64,000 nucleotides of DNA from Dromiciops gliroides (GCF_019393635.1 NC_057862.1:119118145-119182144); one strand, 5' to 3'. Counted from the first letter of the stretch, positions 33,089 to 44,830 are shown. Numbers and translations: made by a program. The notes: generated by a model not told the origin, from the sequence alone.

Positions 33089-34098
33089 TTTTTGTTTGTT
33101 TGTTTTGTTTTTTGTTTTTTTAATCATAAAATTATTTTATTATTTTCTAGTTACATGTAGAGATAGGTTTCAGCATTTGTTTTTGTAAGATTTCTAGTTC
33201 CAAATTTTTCTCCCTCCCTTCCTTCCCTCCCTCCTCCCCAAGACAGCAAGCAATCTGATATAGATTATATATGTACAATCACATTAAACATATTTCTGCA
33301 TTAAATCATGTTGTGAAAGAAGAATCAGAAAAAAAGGGAAAAACCTCAAAAAAAGAAAAACAACAAAAAAAATAGAAACAGTATGGTTCATCCAGATTCC
33401 ACAGTTCCCTTTTCTGGATGTGGAGAGCACTTTCCATCATGAGTCTCTTGGAATTATCTTGGACCATTGTATTGCTGAGAAGACCCAAATTTATCACAAT
33501 TGCTCATCACACAATGTTGCTGACACTGTGTACAATGTTCTTCTGGTTCTGCTCATCTCACTCAGTATCAGTTCATGTAAGTCCTTCCAGGTTTCTCTGA
33601 AATCTGCATGCTCATCATTTCTTGCAGCACAATAGTATTCCATTACATTCATATACCCCAACTTGTTCAACCATTCCCCAATTAATGGGCATCCCCTCAA
33701 TTTCCAATTCTTTGCCATCACAAAAAGAGCAGCTATAAACATTTTTGTACATGTGGGTCCTTTTCCTTCTTCTATGATCTCTTTGGAATACAGACCTAGC
33801 AGTGGTACCGCTGGGTCAAATGGTATGAATAGACACATGGCCCTTTGGGCATAGTTCCAAATTGCTCTCCAGAATGGTTTGATCAGTTCACAGCTCCACC
33901 AACAATGTGTTAGTGTTCCAATTTTTCCACAGCTTCTCTAACATTTATTATTTTCCTTTTTTTGTCATATTAGCCAATCTGATAGGTGTGAGGTGGTACC
34001 ACAGAGTTGTTTTAATTGGCATTTCTCTAATCAATAGTGATTTAGAGCATTTTTTCATATGACAATAGATAGCTTTGATTTCTTCATCTGAAAATTGA
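33089..34098 (-). repeat. Younger L1/HAL1-like LINE inserted antisense
   Basis: It begins on the + strand with a T/G-rich poly(A) complement (33089-33125), then the 3' UTR, and reaches back to the ORF2 segment at ttgatttcttcatctgaaaa. The minus-strand frame at 33494-33838 still reads KMFIAALFVMAKNWK and NVMEYYCAARND, an ORF2 C-terminal signature, over 114 codons. It is 5' truncated like most L1 copies and would not make a complete protein. Confidence 0.88.
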
Positions 34099-34915
34099 AC
34101 AGGCAGTTTTTTGATGAAGAAATCAAATATATATAGTTCTTTTAAAAATTCTCTAAATCATTATTGCCAATTAAAACAATTTTGAGATATCTTACACCTA
34201 TCAGATTGACTAAAATAATAGAAAGGGAAAATGACAAATATTGTAGGGGATGTGGAAAAATTGGGATACTAATACTCTGTTGGTGGAACTGTGAACTGAT
34301 CCAGCCATTTTGGAGAACAATCTGACTCTTTGACCCAGCAATACCAGTATTAGGTCTGTTTCCCAAGGGAATCAGGGAAAAAGGAAAAGAACCTATATAT
34401 TATAAAATATTTATAACAAGTCTCTGTGGTAGCAAAGAACTGGAAATTGAGGAAATATCCATCAATTGAAGAATGGCTAAACAAGTTATGGTATATGATT
34501 ATCATGAAATACCACTGTTCTGTAAGAAATGATAAACTGGTTGATTTTAGAAAAACACAGAAAGACCTGAATAAAATAATGAAGAGTGAAATGAGCAGAA
34601 CCAAGAGAATGTTGTATACAGTAACTGCAATATTGTCTGAAGCATAACTGTGAATGACTAAGTTATTCTCAGTATTTTAAGCACTCAGGTTAACTACAAG
34701 GAACCTATGAAGGAAAGAACTGATAAATAGAAGTATGCATATTATGGTTTTATGTGTGTGTGTGAGAGCGAGCGAGAGAGCGAGAGACAGCAAGTGAGCT
34801 AGAGAGAGAAATGGTGGTTTTCTCTAGTGTGTGGCAGGAAGGGAGGGAGGGAGGGAAGAAGGGAGATAGTACAGAACTTAAAATGTAACAAAAAATTAAA
34901 TTAAATTTTAAAAAA
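34099..34915 (+). repeat. Older L1/HAL1-like LINE, right part
   Basis: It resumes where 33088 stops: aggcagttttttgatgaag, acacctatcagattgacta, attgggatactaatactctg, then the frame 34426-34647 with MVAKNWKLRKYPSIEEW and MSRTKRMLYTVTA. It ends in an A-rich terminus near 34900, after a GA-rich patch at 34762-34860. Confidence 0.85.
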
Positions 34916-36284
34916 CCTCACAATGTCATCTGGATATTTCCAACTTGAGCTGTCTGCTTGATCACCTTCTCAGAAAAGGAAACATCAAAGAGACAGCCTA
35001 AAGCTAGGCTTAGACTCATCTAGTCAGGGCATGGGCTCAGGACAGCATGGACCAGATGAGGTGGGATGGGTCCACTGCTCTGTCTCTTCCCTGATCTTGG
35101 GAGGCAGCTCAAAACCGCCTTCATATTTCAAAGCCAAATGGAAGAGAGATGAGCAGAGGGCAGAAGGTCACTCCATTTGTATATCTGTTTGGTTCTGGCA
35201 CAGTATCCAATGTGGGGACTCTTCATCATCTCCCATTGTAAACCTCTCAGTCACACATGTCTAGAAATAGGCTCACCCCAAGTTTTTATGTGGTCAACAC
35301 AAATATTGACTGACCATGCTCCAAAGAAGGAAGGGTACCTGCTATATATGTGCCATGTGAGTTGGTCTTCTCAGTCTCCAGGTTCTAGTCATCTTAAATC
35401 TGGCTCATCCTCACAGTTCACCAAGCCCTAATTCTGTCAGCTTATTTCTATAAAGGGGAAGAGAAATATCTATTACGTAAAATGTTCAATAAAAATTTAT
35501 ACATTTGGAAATGTAAATCTCACATAACTGGACAGATCATTCAGGAAACTGATTATCAAGAAACTTAATATTTAATGAAAGTTAAGTTCTATTTGTGGGG
35601 GGGAAGACATGACTCAGCTTTCTGGGTAAAAAAACACAAAACAAACAAAAACCAAAACAAAACAGGACTGATTTTGAGCAGGCCAGGAGCAAGAATGAGT
35701 TAGAGGCCAGTATGTACATGCGTTACTTGGTGGGAATCTGTGTTCCAGTAGCATTATGGGGCAGAAAGATTCTGAAAAATGAAGTCTACAGGGTCTGCCT
35801 GAGCTGGGATAGGAAATTAGCAATAGAAACCAAACCACCTGCTTCTTCAGTGATCAACTAGATACCTGGCTATAGTTAGACTTGGGGAACAAGCAAAGTC
35901 AGCTCAGAAAATAAACCAGACTTTGAGGGAAGCCAGGAAGATAAAGCCCCCCTCCCCAGTTGGAAGGGCTGAAATTGAAAGATTAGATAGATCTGGAAAT
36001 GAGGAAATTCTTAAAGAGGATATTTGTGAGACTGGACAAGACTTTATAAGTATACAGCATTTGTATAATTAGCCCACTTGTATATAATTTGTATCCTGAG
36101 GTAGAGAAGTAGTTTCTACTTGACACAGCTGGGCTGGCAATGATTTTGCTGATGATTCATAACTAAGGAGGAGGATGGAGACAATAAAGACCCAAATTTG
36201 AAGCCCAAAGATGAGGCTTACTTGTAATCTTTATTAGTAACAAAAGTTAGCAAAAATACCCCCTCTCTTTATGGCATCCCCTGG
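34916..36284. other. Unassigned; possible LTR-like segment
   Basis: No repeat is clearly recognised in 34916-35800. 35800-36260 has TATA-like (36079-36087) and AATAAA (36184-36189) motifs on the + strand in an order compatible with an LTR, but ends and flanking duplications were not found. Confidence 0.3.
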
Positions 36285-36965
36285 TATTTCATCATATGTA
36301 TCAAATGAGATAATATGTGAAAGTACTTTGTAAACCTTAAAGTGCTATGTAAATGTTGTCTATTTTTGTTAACATTATTATTTAAATGAAGGCGCTAAGA
36401 GTAGTCCCAGTGCATTAATGCATTGTTGGTGGAGTTGTGAATTGATCCAACCATTCTGGAGAGCAATTTGGAACTATGCTATAAAACTGCATAACCTTTG
36501 ATGCAGCAATACCACTAATAGGTCTGTAGCCCAAAGAAATCCCCACCCCCAAACAAAAGGGGGGGAAGGACCTATTTGTACAAAATATTTGGAGCAGCTC
36601 AATTATTTATTTGATCTTCCCAACAATTTTGAGAGGTAAGTAATATTATTTTCTCCATTTTACAGATGAAGAAATTGAGGTAGATAGAAGCTAAGTGACT
36701 TGTCCAGGATCATTTAGCTATTATATAATGTTGGATTCAAACTTAGTTTTCCTTTGTACTCCAAGTCCAATGCTCTGTTACTCCACTGCATCACCTAGCA
36801 TTAGATGTCTGAAGGTGCAGATTCTATTCCCAGCTTTGCCACTAATTAATTAGCACTATGACCTTCAGCAAGTCACAAACCTCTCTGGAACACATTTTCC
36901 TCATTTGTAAAGTGAAAAGATTAGACTAGATGAAATTCTTTTTTATTTCTTTGATTCTATGACAT
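36285..36965. repeat. Stacked SINE and LINE fragments
   Basis: 36285-36385: Ther-1 tail, + (agtactttgtaaaccttaaa). 36405-36600: L1/HAL1-like, + (ttggtggagttgtgaattga, ccattctggagagcaatttg). 36601-36800: antisense CORE-SINE (ttacagatgaagaaattgag). 36801-36965: MIR, + (gaccttcagcaagtcacaaa). The neighbours differ in strand. Confidence 0.75.
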
Positions 36966-37382
36966 CACTGGCCACATAATGCTAGACTCCCTATTTAATT
37001 CATCTTTTGAGGGAGGGAAGGGTGAGTCAACTGGCAAAACTTCCTCTTGTAGGTGCTATTTATTCTGAGGCTGATATTTAGATTACTGAATGTTCCTTTT
37101 TGGACTAAGAAATGCATTATTTAGCAAAGATCTTATTTGCTTATAGAGACAAAATGAGAACAAAATGGAGTGGTTTGCATTCCAGATGTTGCATGAGAGA
37201 ACATGTCTGCAGAGCTGAGCAGATGCAATGCTACTTTGACCTTATTCTAAGGCAATCCTGGGAGTCCATTTCTAGTAGCCCCTTAAGGGTAAAACTCGTT
37301 AATAATAAGGTAAATTCTGTCCTTCAGTAACAAATCCCCCACAAATGATATAGAGATAGTTAGATAACTAATTACCTCCCTA
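36966..37382. other. No recognisable feature
   Basis: A 72-codon open frame (37112-37330) has no recognisable homology or codon character. Confidence 0.4.
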
Positions 37383-37575
37383 GACAAAAAATGTATCAAG
37401 TGCTTACTCTGTGTTAGGCACTGTGCTAAGCTCTGGTAATGCAAATACTATACAAGCAAATACCAACACAGTCTCTCCCCTCAAGGTACTTACATTCTAA
37501 TAGGAAGTAGACACTGAAAAGGGAAGTCTAAGGCTTGGAGGGAGAGTATTGGGAGGTAATTGTGGAGGGTGGGGT
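37383..37575 (-). repeat. L2 3' end, antisense
   Basis: The order atcaagtgcttactctgtgt, taggcactgtgctaagctct, ctcccctcaaggtacttaca is followed by a G-rich stretch up to the LTR border. Confidence 0.8.
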
Positions 37576-37576
37576 G

Positions 37577-38110
37577 TGACACTTAAAATCTAATATGTGT
37601 GGTCACCTTCTTCTGCCCCCAGTGTGTGTGTATATGTGTGTGTGTGAAACTACCTAGGATTTACTTATAAATTAGAAGTTTCAGCAACAGTTTAGGCATT
37701 AAGGATTTATTAGGGGCTAGTAAAGAGAAAACACGTGGAGTTCAGAAAGATAGCAAAGCATATCTACCCTAGGGTTCAAACTGGACTCCTTCTCCTTCTC
37801 TTCAGCCACCAACTCGAGGTCCCAGACTGAAAAAAGCCAAAACTAGGGAGCCAGCCTTACTTCCTACTTCCTGTCCCCCTCCCCCAGAAGGGGCATTCCT
37901 TCAAGCTGATTGGTTAAGGGTGTTCTGTTGATGTCGTAGTCTGCAGCCTCTGAAAACACTCCCTCTTGGGAGTCAGGTAGGTATGGTTTTAATTTAATTA
38001 ACTTTAAGTAGGCTAATCAGCAAAGTCAATCACTCTCAGTCTCACTTAATCCAATCAGTCTAGATTAATCTCCTCTGGTTGGGGCCTTTGGGCATTGACA
38101 AAAAGCCCAT
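37577..38110 (-). mobile_element. Antisense solo LTR (ERV-type)
   Basis: Read on the minus strand, a CCAAT box (complement at 37908-37913) precedes AATAAA (37706-37711) and a terminus ...AGTGTCACA whose complement TGTGACACTT starts at 37577. This is a retroviral-type U3-R-U5 order. No internal gag/pol/env sequence is seen beside it, so it is probably a solo LTR. The U3 end is uncertain and could extend to about 38480. Confidence 0.65.
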
Positions 38111-38839
38111 CGTATTTTACGGGGCAAACTCTAAGAGGAGTCCAGAGATTTGTGGGTTAAAAAAGGTTTGGAGTAAGCATGGCTACAATGGATGCTTTCT
38201 CCTATGAGGATGGATTCATCAATCAGAGAAGACTGTAGAGGTAAAGGAATTTGCTGGGGTAACCTCCCAGAAGAAATCAGGGGAGTCATGGGCTGATCCA
38301 GGTTCTAAAACAGAATCATGTACCTTTAAAGGAGTGTGGAGGAGTCACAGATCCATTGTCTTTACAGATATGAAGCTGTTGGATTGCATCTGTGCCATCC
38401 CAGCTTCATCCCTTCTAGTGAACTGATCCTGTAATCCGGGAGATACGTCAAGCATTGCACAAAAGATACCAGAGTGTTGTGGAGGAGGAGTTACAAATAC
38501 AATTGTCTCCTTGAGCCCTCACAAAGAAAGGTAATGATGACAAAATCACTCACAGTATGTCTCACCTTCTCTTTGTGGCTCTATTTGGTTTCCTTAGTTT
38601 CAGTGCTCAAGGTAGAACCTCTTTATGCCAAATTCTACTTTATAGAAAAATTGGGCAAAATTCCAATTTTTCTCTGGTTCATAAATTTTATTAATTAAGG
38701 GCCTGTCTTCTCAATAATATGGTCAGGGAGCTGGAGACAATAGACTATTATGCTCACTTAGTCATTGGCTATGTCAAGAAGGAAGTAAGGTTCGTTTATT
38801 GTGTTTTTTTCTTTTGTCCATTTATCCAATCATCAAACA
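38111..38839. other. Unassigned; may include more of the LTR
   Basis: No motif recognised. Two short open frames at 38474-38698 and 38719-38979 do not resemble known proteins. Confidence 0.3.
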
Positions 38840-38965
38840 GTTATTCGATTAAATTCAGTAAATATTTCCTAAGTGCCTGCTGTAATCATGGCACTGTGCT
38901 GGGTGCTGGGAATACAAATATATTTCCCTCAAGGATTTTATGGTCTATGGGGCAGGGAGACTCAG
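38840..38965 (-). repeat. L2 3' end, antisense
   Basis: The sequence taaattcagtaaatatttcc taagtgcctgctgtaat and actgtgctgggtgctgggaa. Confidence 0.75.
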
Positions 38966-39209
38966 GAATGTTGTGGTAGGAGAGCTACAACTAGTAGGGC
39001 ATGGAGCTTTGATCCAGGGCATCGACATACAGTGGAACACATTTCCTTCCTGAGATGTGTCGTGTGCTTCCTTCCTAGGAGGACACACTCTCTCTTTTCT
39101 GTAATATCTGTCCACACATCTTGCTTTGTGGTCCTCTTCTGACCCACACTAAAGTGGCACAACCACCAATTCTAGCATCCCATACTTAAATACCCTTCTC
39201 CTAAGCCTA
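38966..39209. other. No recognisable feature
   Basis: Unique-looking sequence; no exon or repeat seen. Confidence 0.35.
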
Positions 39210-39640
39210 CCATTCAATCAATTAATCAACAAAATACCAACTATGTGCCAGATACAAAAAGAGGCAAAAGAGAATCCTTGTCCCCAAGTAGCTTACAGCC
39301 CCTCTTATAGCTCCTTTAGGAGTGAGACTAGATTGTTTCCGTTCCACAGAATATGAGAGGGGCAAAGGAGAATTAGGCAGGGTGCTAAGGGAAATTTGAG
39401 GCAGGGTTTGGGGGTTGGGGGTGAGGGGTAGGGTGACTGGGAGGGGAAAAGTTGTGCCTTTGTAGAGAAAGTCATATATTAACTGGGTTTTAAAGGAATG
39501 AATAGACTTGAACAGATAGGGAAAGAGGTAAATCTATTCTAAGCATGGGGAATAGTATGAACAATGGCTTGGTGATAGGAGAAGGAAGGCAAGATTAGAA
39601 TAAGCACCCAAGAGTTGTATAGTTTGACTGGAGATACTGA
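39210..39640 (-). repeat. L2 3' region, antisense
   Basis: Decayed order: ataccaactatgtgccagat, gtccccaagtagcttacagc, taactgggttttaaagga, aagcatggggaatagtatga, with a G-rich expansion at 39405-39447. Confidence 0.65.
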
Positions 39641-39654
39641 AGGGGAAGGGAAAA

Positions 39655-39895
39655 AAAAACCCACTTATCTAGTGCCTACTATGTGCCAGACATTGTGTTA
39701 AGTGCTTTACAAATATTATTTCATTTGATTCTCACAACTCTGGGAAGTCGGTGCTTTATTATCTTCAATTTATAGTTGAGGAAATGGAGGCAGATAGAAG
39801 TGAAGTGACTTGCCCAGCATCACACAGCTAATAAATGTAACTGGATTTGAACTTGGCTCTTCCTGACCATGAGCCCAGATACCTACCTGTCCCCT
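39655..39895 (-). repeat. Ther-1/MIR SINE, antisense
   Basis: The order gtgcctactatgtgccagac, cttcaatttatagttgagga, gacttgcccagcatcacaca and ggatttgaacttggctcttc. Confidence 0.8.
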
Positions 39896-39902
39896 AGATT
39901 CT

Positions 39903-40215
39903 CACACTAATAACAATAGTTTCTGTTTATACTTCACATTCACATATATTATCTCATTTCATCTTCATAGCAACCTGGTGAAGTAGGTAGTGAGTGGATA
40001 CTTTTGTCTTTTTAATTTTGATTTGCTATTTCATCAGTGTAGGGAATAACCAGTGTGGTGATCCCTTCACCAATGCAACTCATCTTTGTTTCCCAGGTCA
40101 TGGAGAAGCTCAGTGAATTGCTCATGGTTGCACAGCTGTTTTTTGTTAGAGATGGGATTTGAATCTAGGTCTTTCCAATTCCGAGGTTGGTCCTCTATTT
40201 CAAGCTGCCTTGAAG
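39903..40215 (-). repeat. CORE-SINE variant, antisense
   Basis: Head-side block ggatttgaatctaggtcttt and a long middle atcagtgtagggaataacca, ccttcaccaatgcaactcat. The middle block also occurs at 4169-4220, which marks a distinct subfamily. Confidence 0.6.
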
Positions 40216-40975
40216 TAGGTGGTACATATATGATCATGACTATGCAATGAAAACAAAGACTGAGAGAAGCTTTGAAAATCCAATATCCTTTTCATTCCTT
40301 TGCTACCTTGGAGTGAAATTAACCAATGGCCTTGCACAGGAGTCATTCTGAACTTAACTGAATCCTGTGGTTATACTGTAGCTGTGACAAAATAATAGGT
40401 ACCTATAACTGAAAGAAATTTACACAGGGTGGGATGATTGAATGTGTTCCAAGTGTTCTCTGGTGCCCAGAGAGAAAAGCATGCTGCCAACACTGACAAA
40501 AAAGAAAGAGAGTGAGAAAACCCCTCTGAATTGGCTGATTTCTCAGTAGTATTCATTACGGCACTGAAACGGCATGTCAGGAATTTTTAATAGGTGATTG
40601 AACTATTATCACCCCTTCCTAAATGAATCTTTCTTGACTCAGCGAATATCCCAACAGTCTCTTGGCACTGTACTTTGTTCCCTCATTTGAATCCCCCTTT
40701 TGCAAAGCACGGTTCACAGTTCTGTAATGGTTTCCTTTATTTATAAACAAGTCCTCCAGCCTGCTTAGGAAAAAAAGGGATAATTAAAAAATACATAATT
40801 ACCCAAGGAGTACATTAATTATACTCTAGCATCCCAGTAGGGAGCTCTATCCTAGAGAATTCATTAACTCCTGACCTGAAGAGTTATAATGAAAAAATGT
40901 CACAGGGGACTAACTTTTTGAATTATTGATTGGAAGGGGATTTTCTGGACTCTTTTACTTTAATTACATCCTTGA

Positions 40976-41051
<76 letters not shown>

Positions 41052-41979
41052 AATATATGCAGAGATTTCAAAATAGATGAAAGGTAGAAAATGACTCTTT
41101 TGAAATCCCCTCCTTATGAAGATGTAGCCATGAAGACAATATCATTGGTGGTGGTTCCAAAATAGTGATAAGAATAGGAGCACTAAACTTCAGGCTTAAC
41201 AACAATAAATTCCTTAGTGGATATTTGATTATATGATATCCCAATGTGAGCACTATGCTCCATCCCATATGATCAAATGAATTTAAAACATGAGAAAGCA
41301 TCTGAGGTAATTAGCCCTGGAAGCTTGGAGACTGCAAGCTGTGACTATAGAATATCAAAAGAACCAGTTAAAAATGACAAATACTATCAATAAACTGCTT
41401 GTGTGGCTATATAAGAACATAGGAATGCTGTCCTCTGTCAGAATAATGATGTTTGCAACCATTGCTCTCCTGGTAAATGGTTAACGACTGGTTCTCCCCT
41501 TTAAAAATAATGCACTTTACAATTCAATCTGCATTATTAACCTTTTCTTCATCACTTTCTTAAGTTGAGGAAATAATTTTTAATGTTTTCTGATTTCTGA
41601 GGTGTAAATGCTCCCTCAGAAAATGCAACAATCAGCTCTCTCCAGTCCATGGGACTTTGCTCCAGAACCCTCTGCTTTCATATCATTAATCTGAGCTCTC
41701 TGAGAATGTTGAACACCTGGTGTGTTTGCAGGGTGGGAGGAAGAATGGGTTGATTTCCACGACATTAACCTAAAAAGCTTAAGGAGTATATGTTAGCCAT
41801 CATTCACAGATGTGTTCATGACTGTCACCTAATTAAACTTCTTTATGTATTTCAGTCTGTACCAGTTCTTAACTTCCATAAGTTTGCTATTTGTATAATG
41901 GGGACACGGGCTTTGCTATACTAAATGAACTTCTGAAAGCTGCAAGATTTCACTCCTTTCTCCTCTAGTGTTTTTAGTA
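40216..41979. other. Repeat-poor stretch, candidate conserved noncoding DNA
   Basis: Apart from a GA array, no repeat family is recognised in about 1.75 kb, the longest such run in the intergenic part. It contains AT-rich homeodomain-like sites (for example tcattaatctg at 41682 and cctaattaaac at 41828). No open frame suggests an exon. Confidence 0.4.
40981..41046. repeat. (GA)33 microsatellite
   Basis: Uninterrupted GA dinucleotides over 66 bases. Confidence 0.98.
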
Positions 41980-42096
41980 TCTGAGGCAGCTAGGTAGCTA
42001 AGTGAATGGAGTGCAGAACCAGGAAGCAGGAAGATGACCTAAGTTCAAATCTAGCCTCAGACCTTTTTTTAGCTATGTGCCAACTTGGCAAGGCAC

Positions 42097-42570
42097 TTGT
42101 TTTTTTATTTTCTATTTATTTTTTCCAATTACATGCAAAAACAATTTTTAACATCATTATTTTTTTGTAGGGCAATGAGGGTTAAGTGACTTGCCCAGGG
42201 TCACACAGCTAGTAAGTGTCAAGTGTCTGATTTGAACTTAGGTCCTCCTGAATCTAGGGCCCGTGCTTTATACATTAACATTCATTTTTTTAAATTTTGA
42301 GTTCCAAATTCTCCCTTCCCTCCTACCCCGCCCCCCCCCCACCTTGAGAAGGTAAGCAATTTCATATAGATTACAAATGTATAGTCATCACTACCATATT
42401 TAGCCATGTTGTGAAAAAACACACAGGCCAAAACCAAAAGAAATAAAATAAAACCAGTAAATAAAGTGAAAACCATGCTCTGATCTGCAGTAGTTTTCAT
42501 CATAAGTCTTAATAGCTAATTCATTCACTGTTGATCATGGTACAATATTGCTATACAATTTTTGTCCTGA
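42097..42570 (-). repeat. L1/HAL1-like LINE 3' end, split by a SINE
   Basis: Antisense 3' terminus: T-rich start, ccaattacatgcaaaaacaa, then after the SINE tgagttccaaattctccctt, a C-rich patch, atatagattacaaatgtata and gccatgttgtgaaaaa. It inserted into the CORE-SINE. Confidence 0.85.
42159..42276 (-). repeat. tRNA-derived SINE nested in the LINE
   Basis: Flanked by AACATCATT (42150-42158) and AACATTCATT (42277-42286), differing by one inserted T. About 10 bases are missing before gatttgaacttaggt. The tRNA-head end is truncated, ending at gcccgtgctttata. Confidence 0.85.
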
Positions 42571-42725
42571 CAACCTCTGTTTGCCTCAGTTTCCTCATCT
42601 AAAGAATACCACCTATCTCCCAGGTTTTCTGTGAGAATCAAATAAGCTAATAATTGTAAAATGCTTAGCACAGTGCTTGGCACATTGTAAGCATTATATA
42701 AATGTTAGCTGTTTTTAGATATTAT

Positions 42726-43532
42726 TACTCTTTAGGCTTGTCAAAGCTTAAAGATAATTTGCCTGGTTGGGCAGTCATCATTGGGTAGGATGGGAATTGA
42801 AAGGTACCATGAAAAGGGGCAAAGATGTTTCTTCACAGTCTTAGAAAAGACTTCTCCACAGTTACCAACTTTGTTGTAGAGGATAGGATGGTGTACATGG
42901 CACCTTCATCCTCAGACAGGGAAAGAACAAATGAAATTCATTCACTGTAAGCCAGAAGGAATAAGGGTGATGTCTTGACTTGCATGGGAATTAGAGTGAG
43001 GCCGGGCTATGAAGTGTCTCCTCCAGAGTCATCAGAGTCCAATGGCAAGACTTAGGTCAGGACATAGGGCAATAGCCCCGAATACAGTGGGAGACACTGG
43101 CCTTTTTAAGGTTTTTCCCAGGTTTCACTTTGTTTAATGCAATTCAGTGATTAAAGGCTAGGAAAGAATCGAGGCAAAAGATGGCCTAGTTTGCCTTTAC
43201 AAAAGAATCAGTTTGGGAGGGGAGGACCCTCAGAGTTTCTGCCAAACAACAGAGCTTAGAATGTGTTGAATAGCTCTGAGGTATGTTGACGGGTTTAACA
43301 TTAAATTATATAAAGATTAAAGTCATACTTCGGTACCTCATCATGATATGCAGGTGATGCCTGACTCTTGAAAGCTATGCCAACAGAATGAATGCAGACT
43401 TTGACAGGTATTATCAAACTGGAAGAGCTTCCAAAGTGGTGACTAGTCCTAATGGTGAATTGTTCCACCAGTCACCTGAGGTGCAGCCTAGTTTAAATTT
43501 AGACAGGGCTCATCATTAGGTTGGTTTCAGGG
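42726..43532. other. No recognisable feature
   Basis: Unique-looking sequence. It could include a decayed repeat, but no motif is diagnostic. Confidence 0.35.
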
Positions 43533-44830
43533 TGTTGAAATATTTTAGCTAACTTGCCTAATTTGGGGGGGGGACTAATCTGACCGGGGTACTTAATCTG
43601 GGATTTTTGACTAACTGGCTATCTGACTGCTATTAATTTAATGTGAGCCATTTATAAAGTTCCACCACACTGCTCCACTCCCAAATTGATAACCAAAAGA
43701 TTAAGAAGCCTTTTAACTAAATAATCAAAGCAGAGTTTATTTATGAGATACAATTTTAAATTAAGAATACAGGGAAATAAAATGCACAACCTGACTGCAT
43801 TCCTGCAGTCTCTTTTCCACCTGCTGGGCTTGGAACTTTTTTAATACAATAAGGGCTGTTGCCCGCCTCTTGCCTTAGGGTATGTTCCACTTTCACTGCT
43901 CAACTACTTTCTTCTAACTTTCCTCTTAGTCTTCTGTCCTACTTCCAGCATCTCTAGTCTCCGTTCCCTCCTTGTAGCCCCTTTCTGTCCCTTCCTCTCC
44001 AACCACTTAACCTTCCGGCCTCTCCCTTGCTCCTAGTGCTCCAGTGTCCTTCTGTTCTCTTAATCTTCGCTTTCTCCAACCTGTACATCTGCTTCTTGCT
44101 CTAGTCCTTTAGCCTTCTCCTGCGTCCATCTCCACTCCCTTAATCTTGTCCTTTGGCCTCTGCCCCCCCTCCCCCTCCCCCTCCCCCTCCCTCTCCCTCT
44201 CTCTCTTCTCCTAATCTTGTCAGTCCCCCTCTCTGTTCTTGTCTCCCACCTCCTTATTCTCCTAATCTTGTCAGTCCCCTTGAGTCTAGTCCTTCTGCCT
44301 CCCTTAATCTAACTCCCAGGTCTATATATATCTTTCTTTTCTCCACTCAAATCTTGGGGCTTTTTGTGCCCCCACAGACCCCAAGCTAATCCACCAGCAA
44401 GGGCTGCGGCTGCGGCTGGGGATGGGAGGGAGCTTGAGAATCATGTGCCTCAGCACAGGCTGCGCCAGAGCCCGGCCTGGACAAACCCAGGATCTTTCGG
44501 ATAGATTCCGCTTAGGGAGGAGGGAGCTGGGGATCCCTCCCCCTAGCTGTCTGACCTGGCAGCTTGTACAGCCCACAGGACTTTTTGGCTCCGCTGAAGC
44601 GGACGGGAGGGGCACCAGCCCTTCACACAGAAGAGACCCTGAGGGCCTAAGGCTTTCTAATCTCAGCCCAAAGGTAGGGTCCCCAAATCAAAATAAATTT
44701 CCACACGGGTATAGCAACTTTTGTTGACCGCCCATTAAATCCAGCAGGGATGCAATCTGCATCTGTGGAGGAAGACTCACTTTGGTGAAACTTGGATGAT
44801 CAAGGTAAGTTAATAACATGGACCTTTCCT
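43533..44830 (-). mobile_element. Long antisense LTR-like element
   Basis: On the minus strand, a TATATATA box (44323-44331) lies upstream of AATAAA (43736-43741), and the terminus complement TGTTGAAATAT starts at 43533. The GC-rich right part and the CT-rich expansion at 44150-44220 make it unusually long for an LTR (about 1.3 kb). The right border is approximate. No coding region is recognised. Confidence 0.5.
44158..44212. repeat. (CCCCCT)n/(CCCTCT)n patch
   Basis: A hexamer-like C/T repeat within the LTR-like element. It produces the proline-rich open frame at 44153-44389, which is not a gene. Confidence 0.85.

Larger units (their letters stand above)
41980..42725 (+). repeat. CORE-SINE split by a LINE insertion
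   Basis: The left part (41980-42099) has ggcagctaggtagctaagtg and aagttcaaatctagcctcag. It breaks after caaggcacttg and resumes at 42570 with acctctgtttgcctcagttt, through the CORE to a tataaatgttagctg tail. Confidence 0.8.

Noticed and set aside
33494..33838. Protein-coding gene on the minus strand
   Set aside because: It is the C-terminal remnant of an L1-like ORF2 in a truncated insertion.
32370..34915. L1 5' inversion by twin priming in a single element
   Set aside because: The middle minus part has its own poly(A) complement and 3' UTR, and the outer + parts are contiguous in consensus order and end in their own 3' terminus. Nested insertion explains this better.
37577..38480. Full endogenous retrovirus
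   Set aside because: Only an LTR-type sequence is visible. No gag, pol or env segment or second LTR of the same family lies nearby.
41390..41900. Small RNA gene in the repeat-poor island
   Set aside because: No convincing hairpin, snoRNA boxes or Pol III promoter was seen.
44153..44389. Proline-rich open frame
   Set aside because: Translation of the C/T hexamer patch in an LTR-like element.
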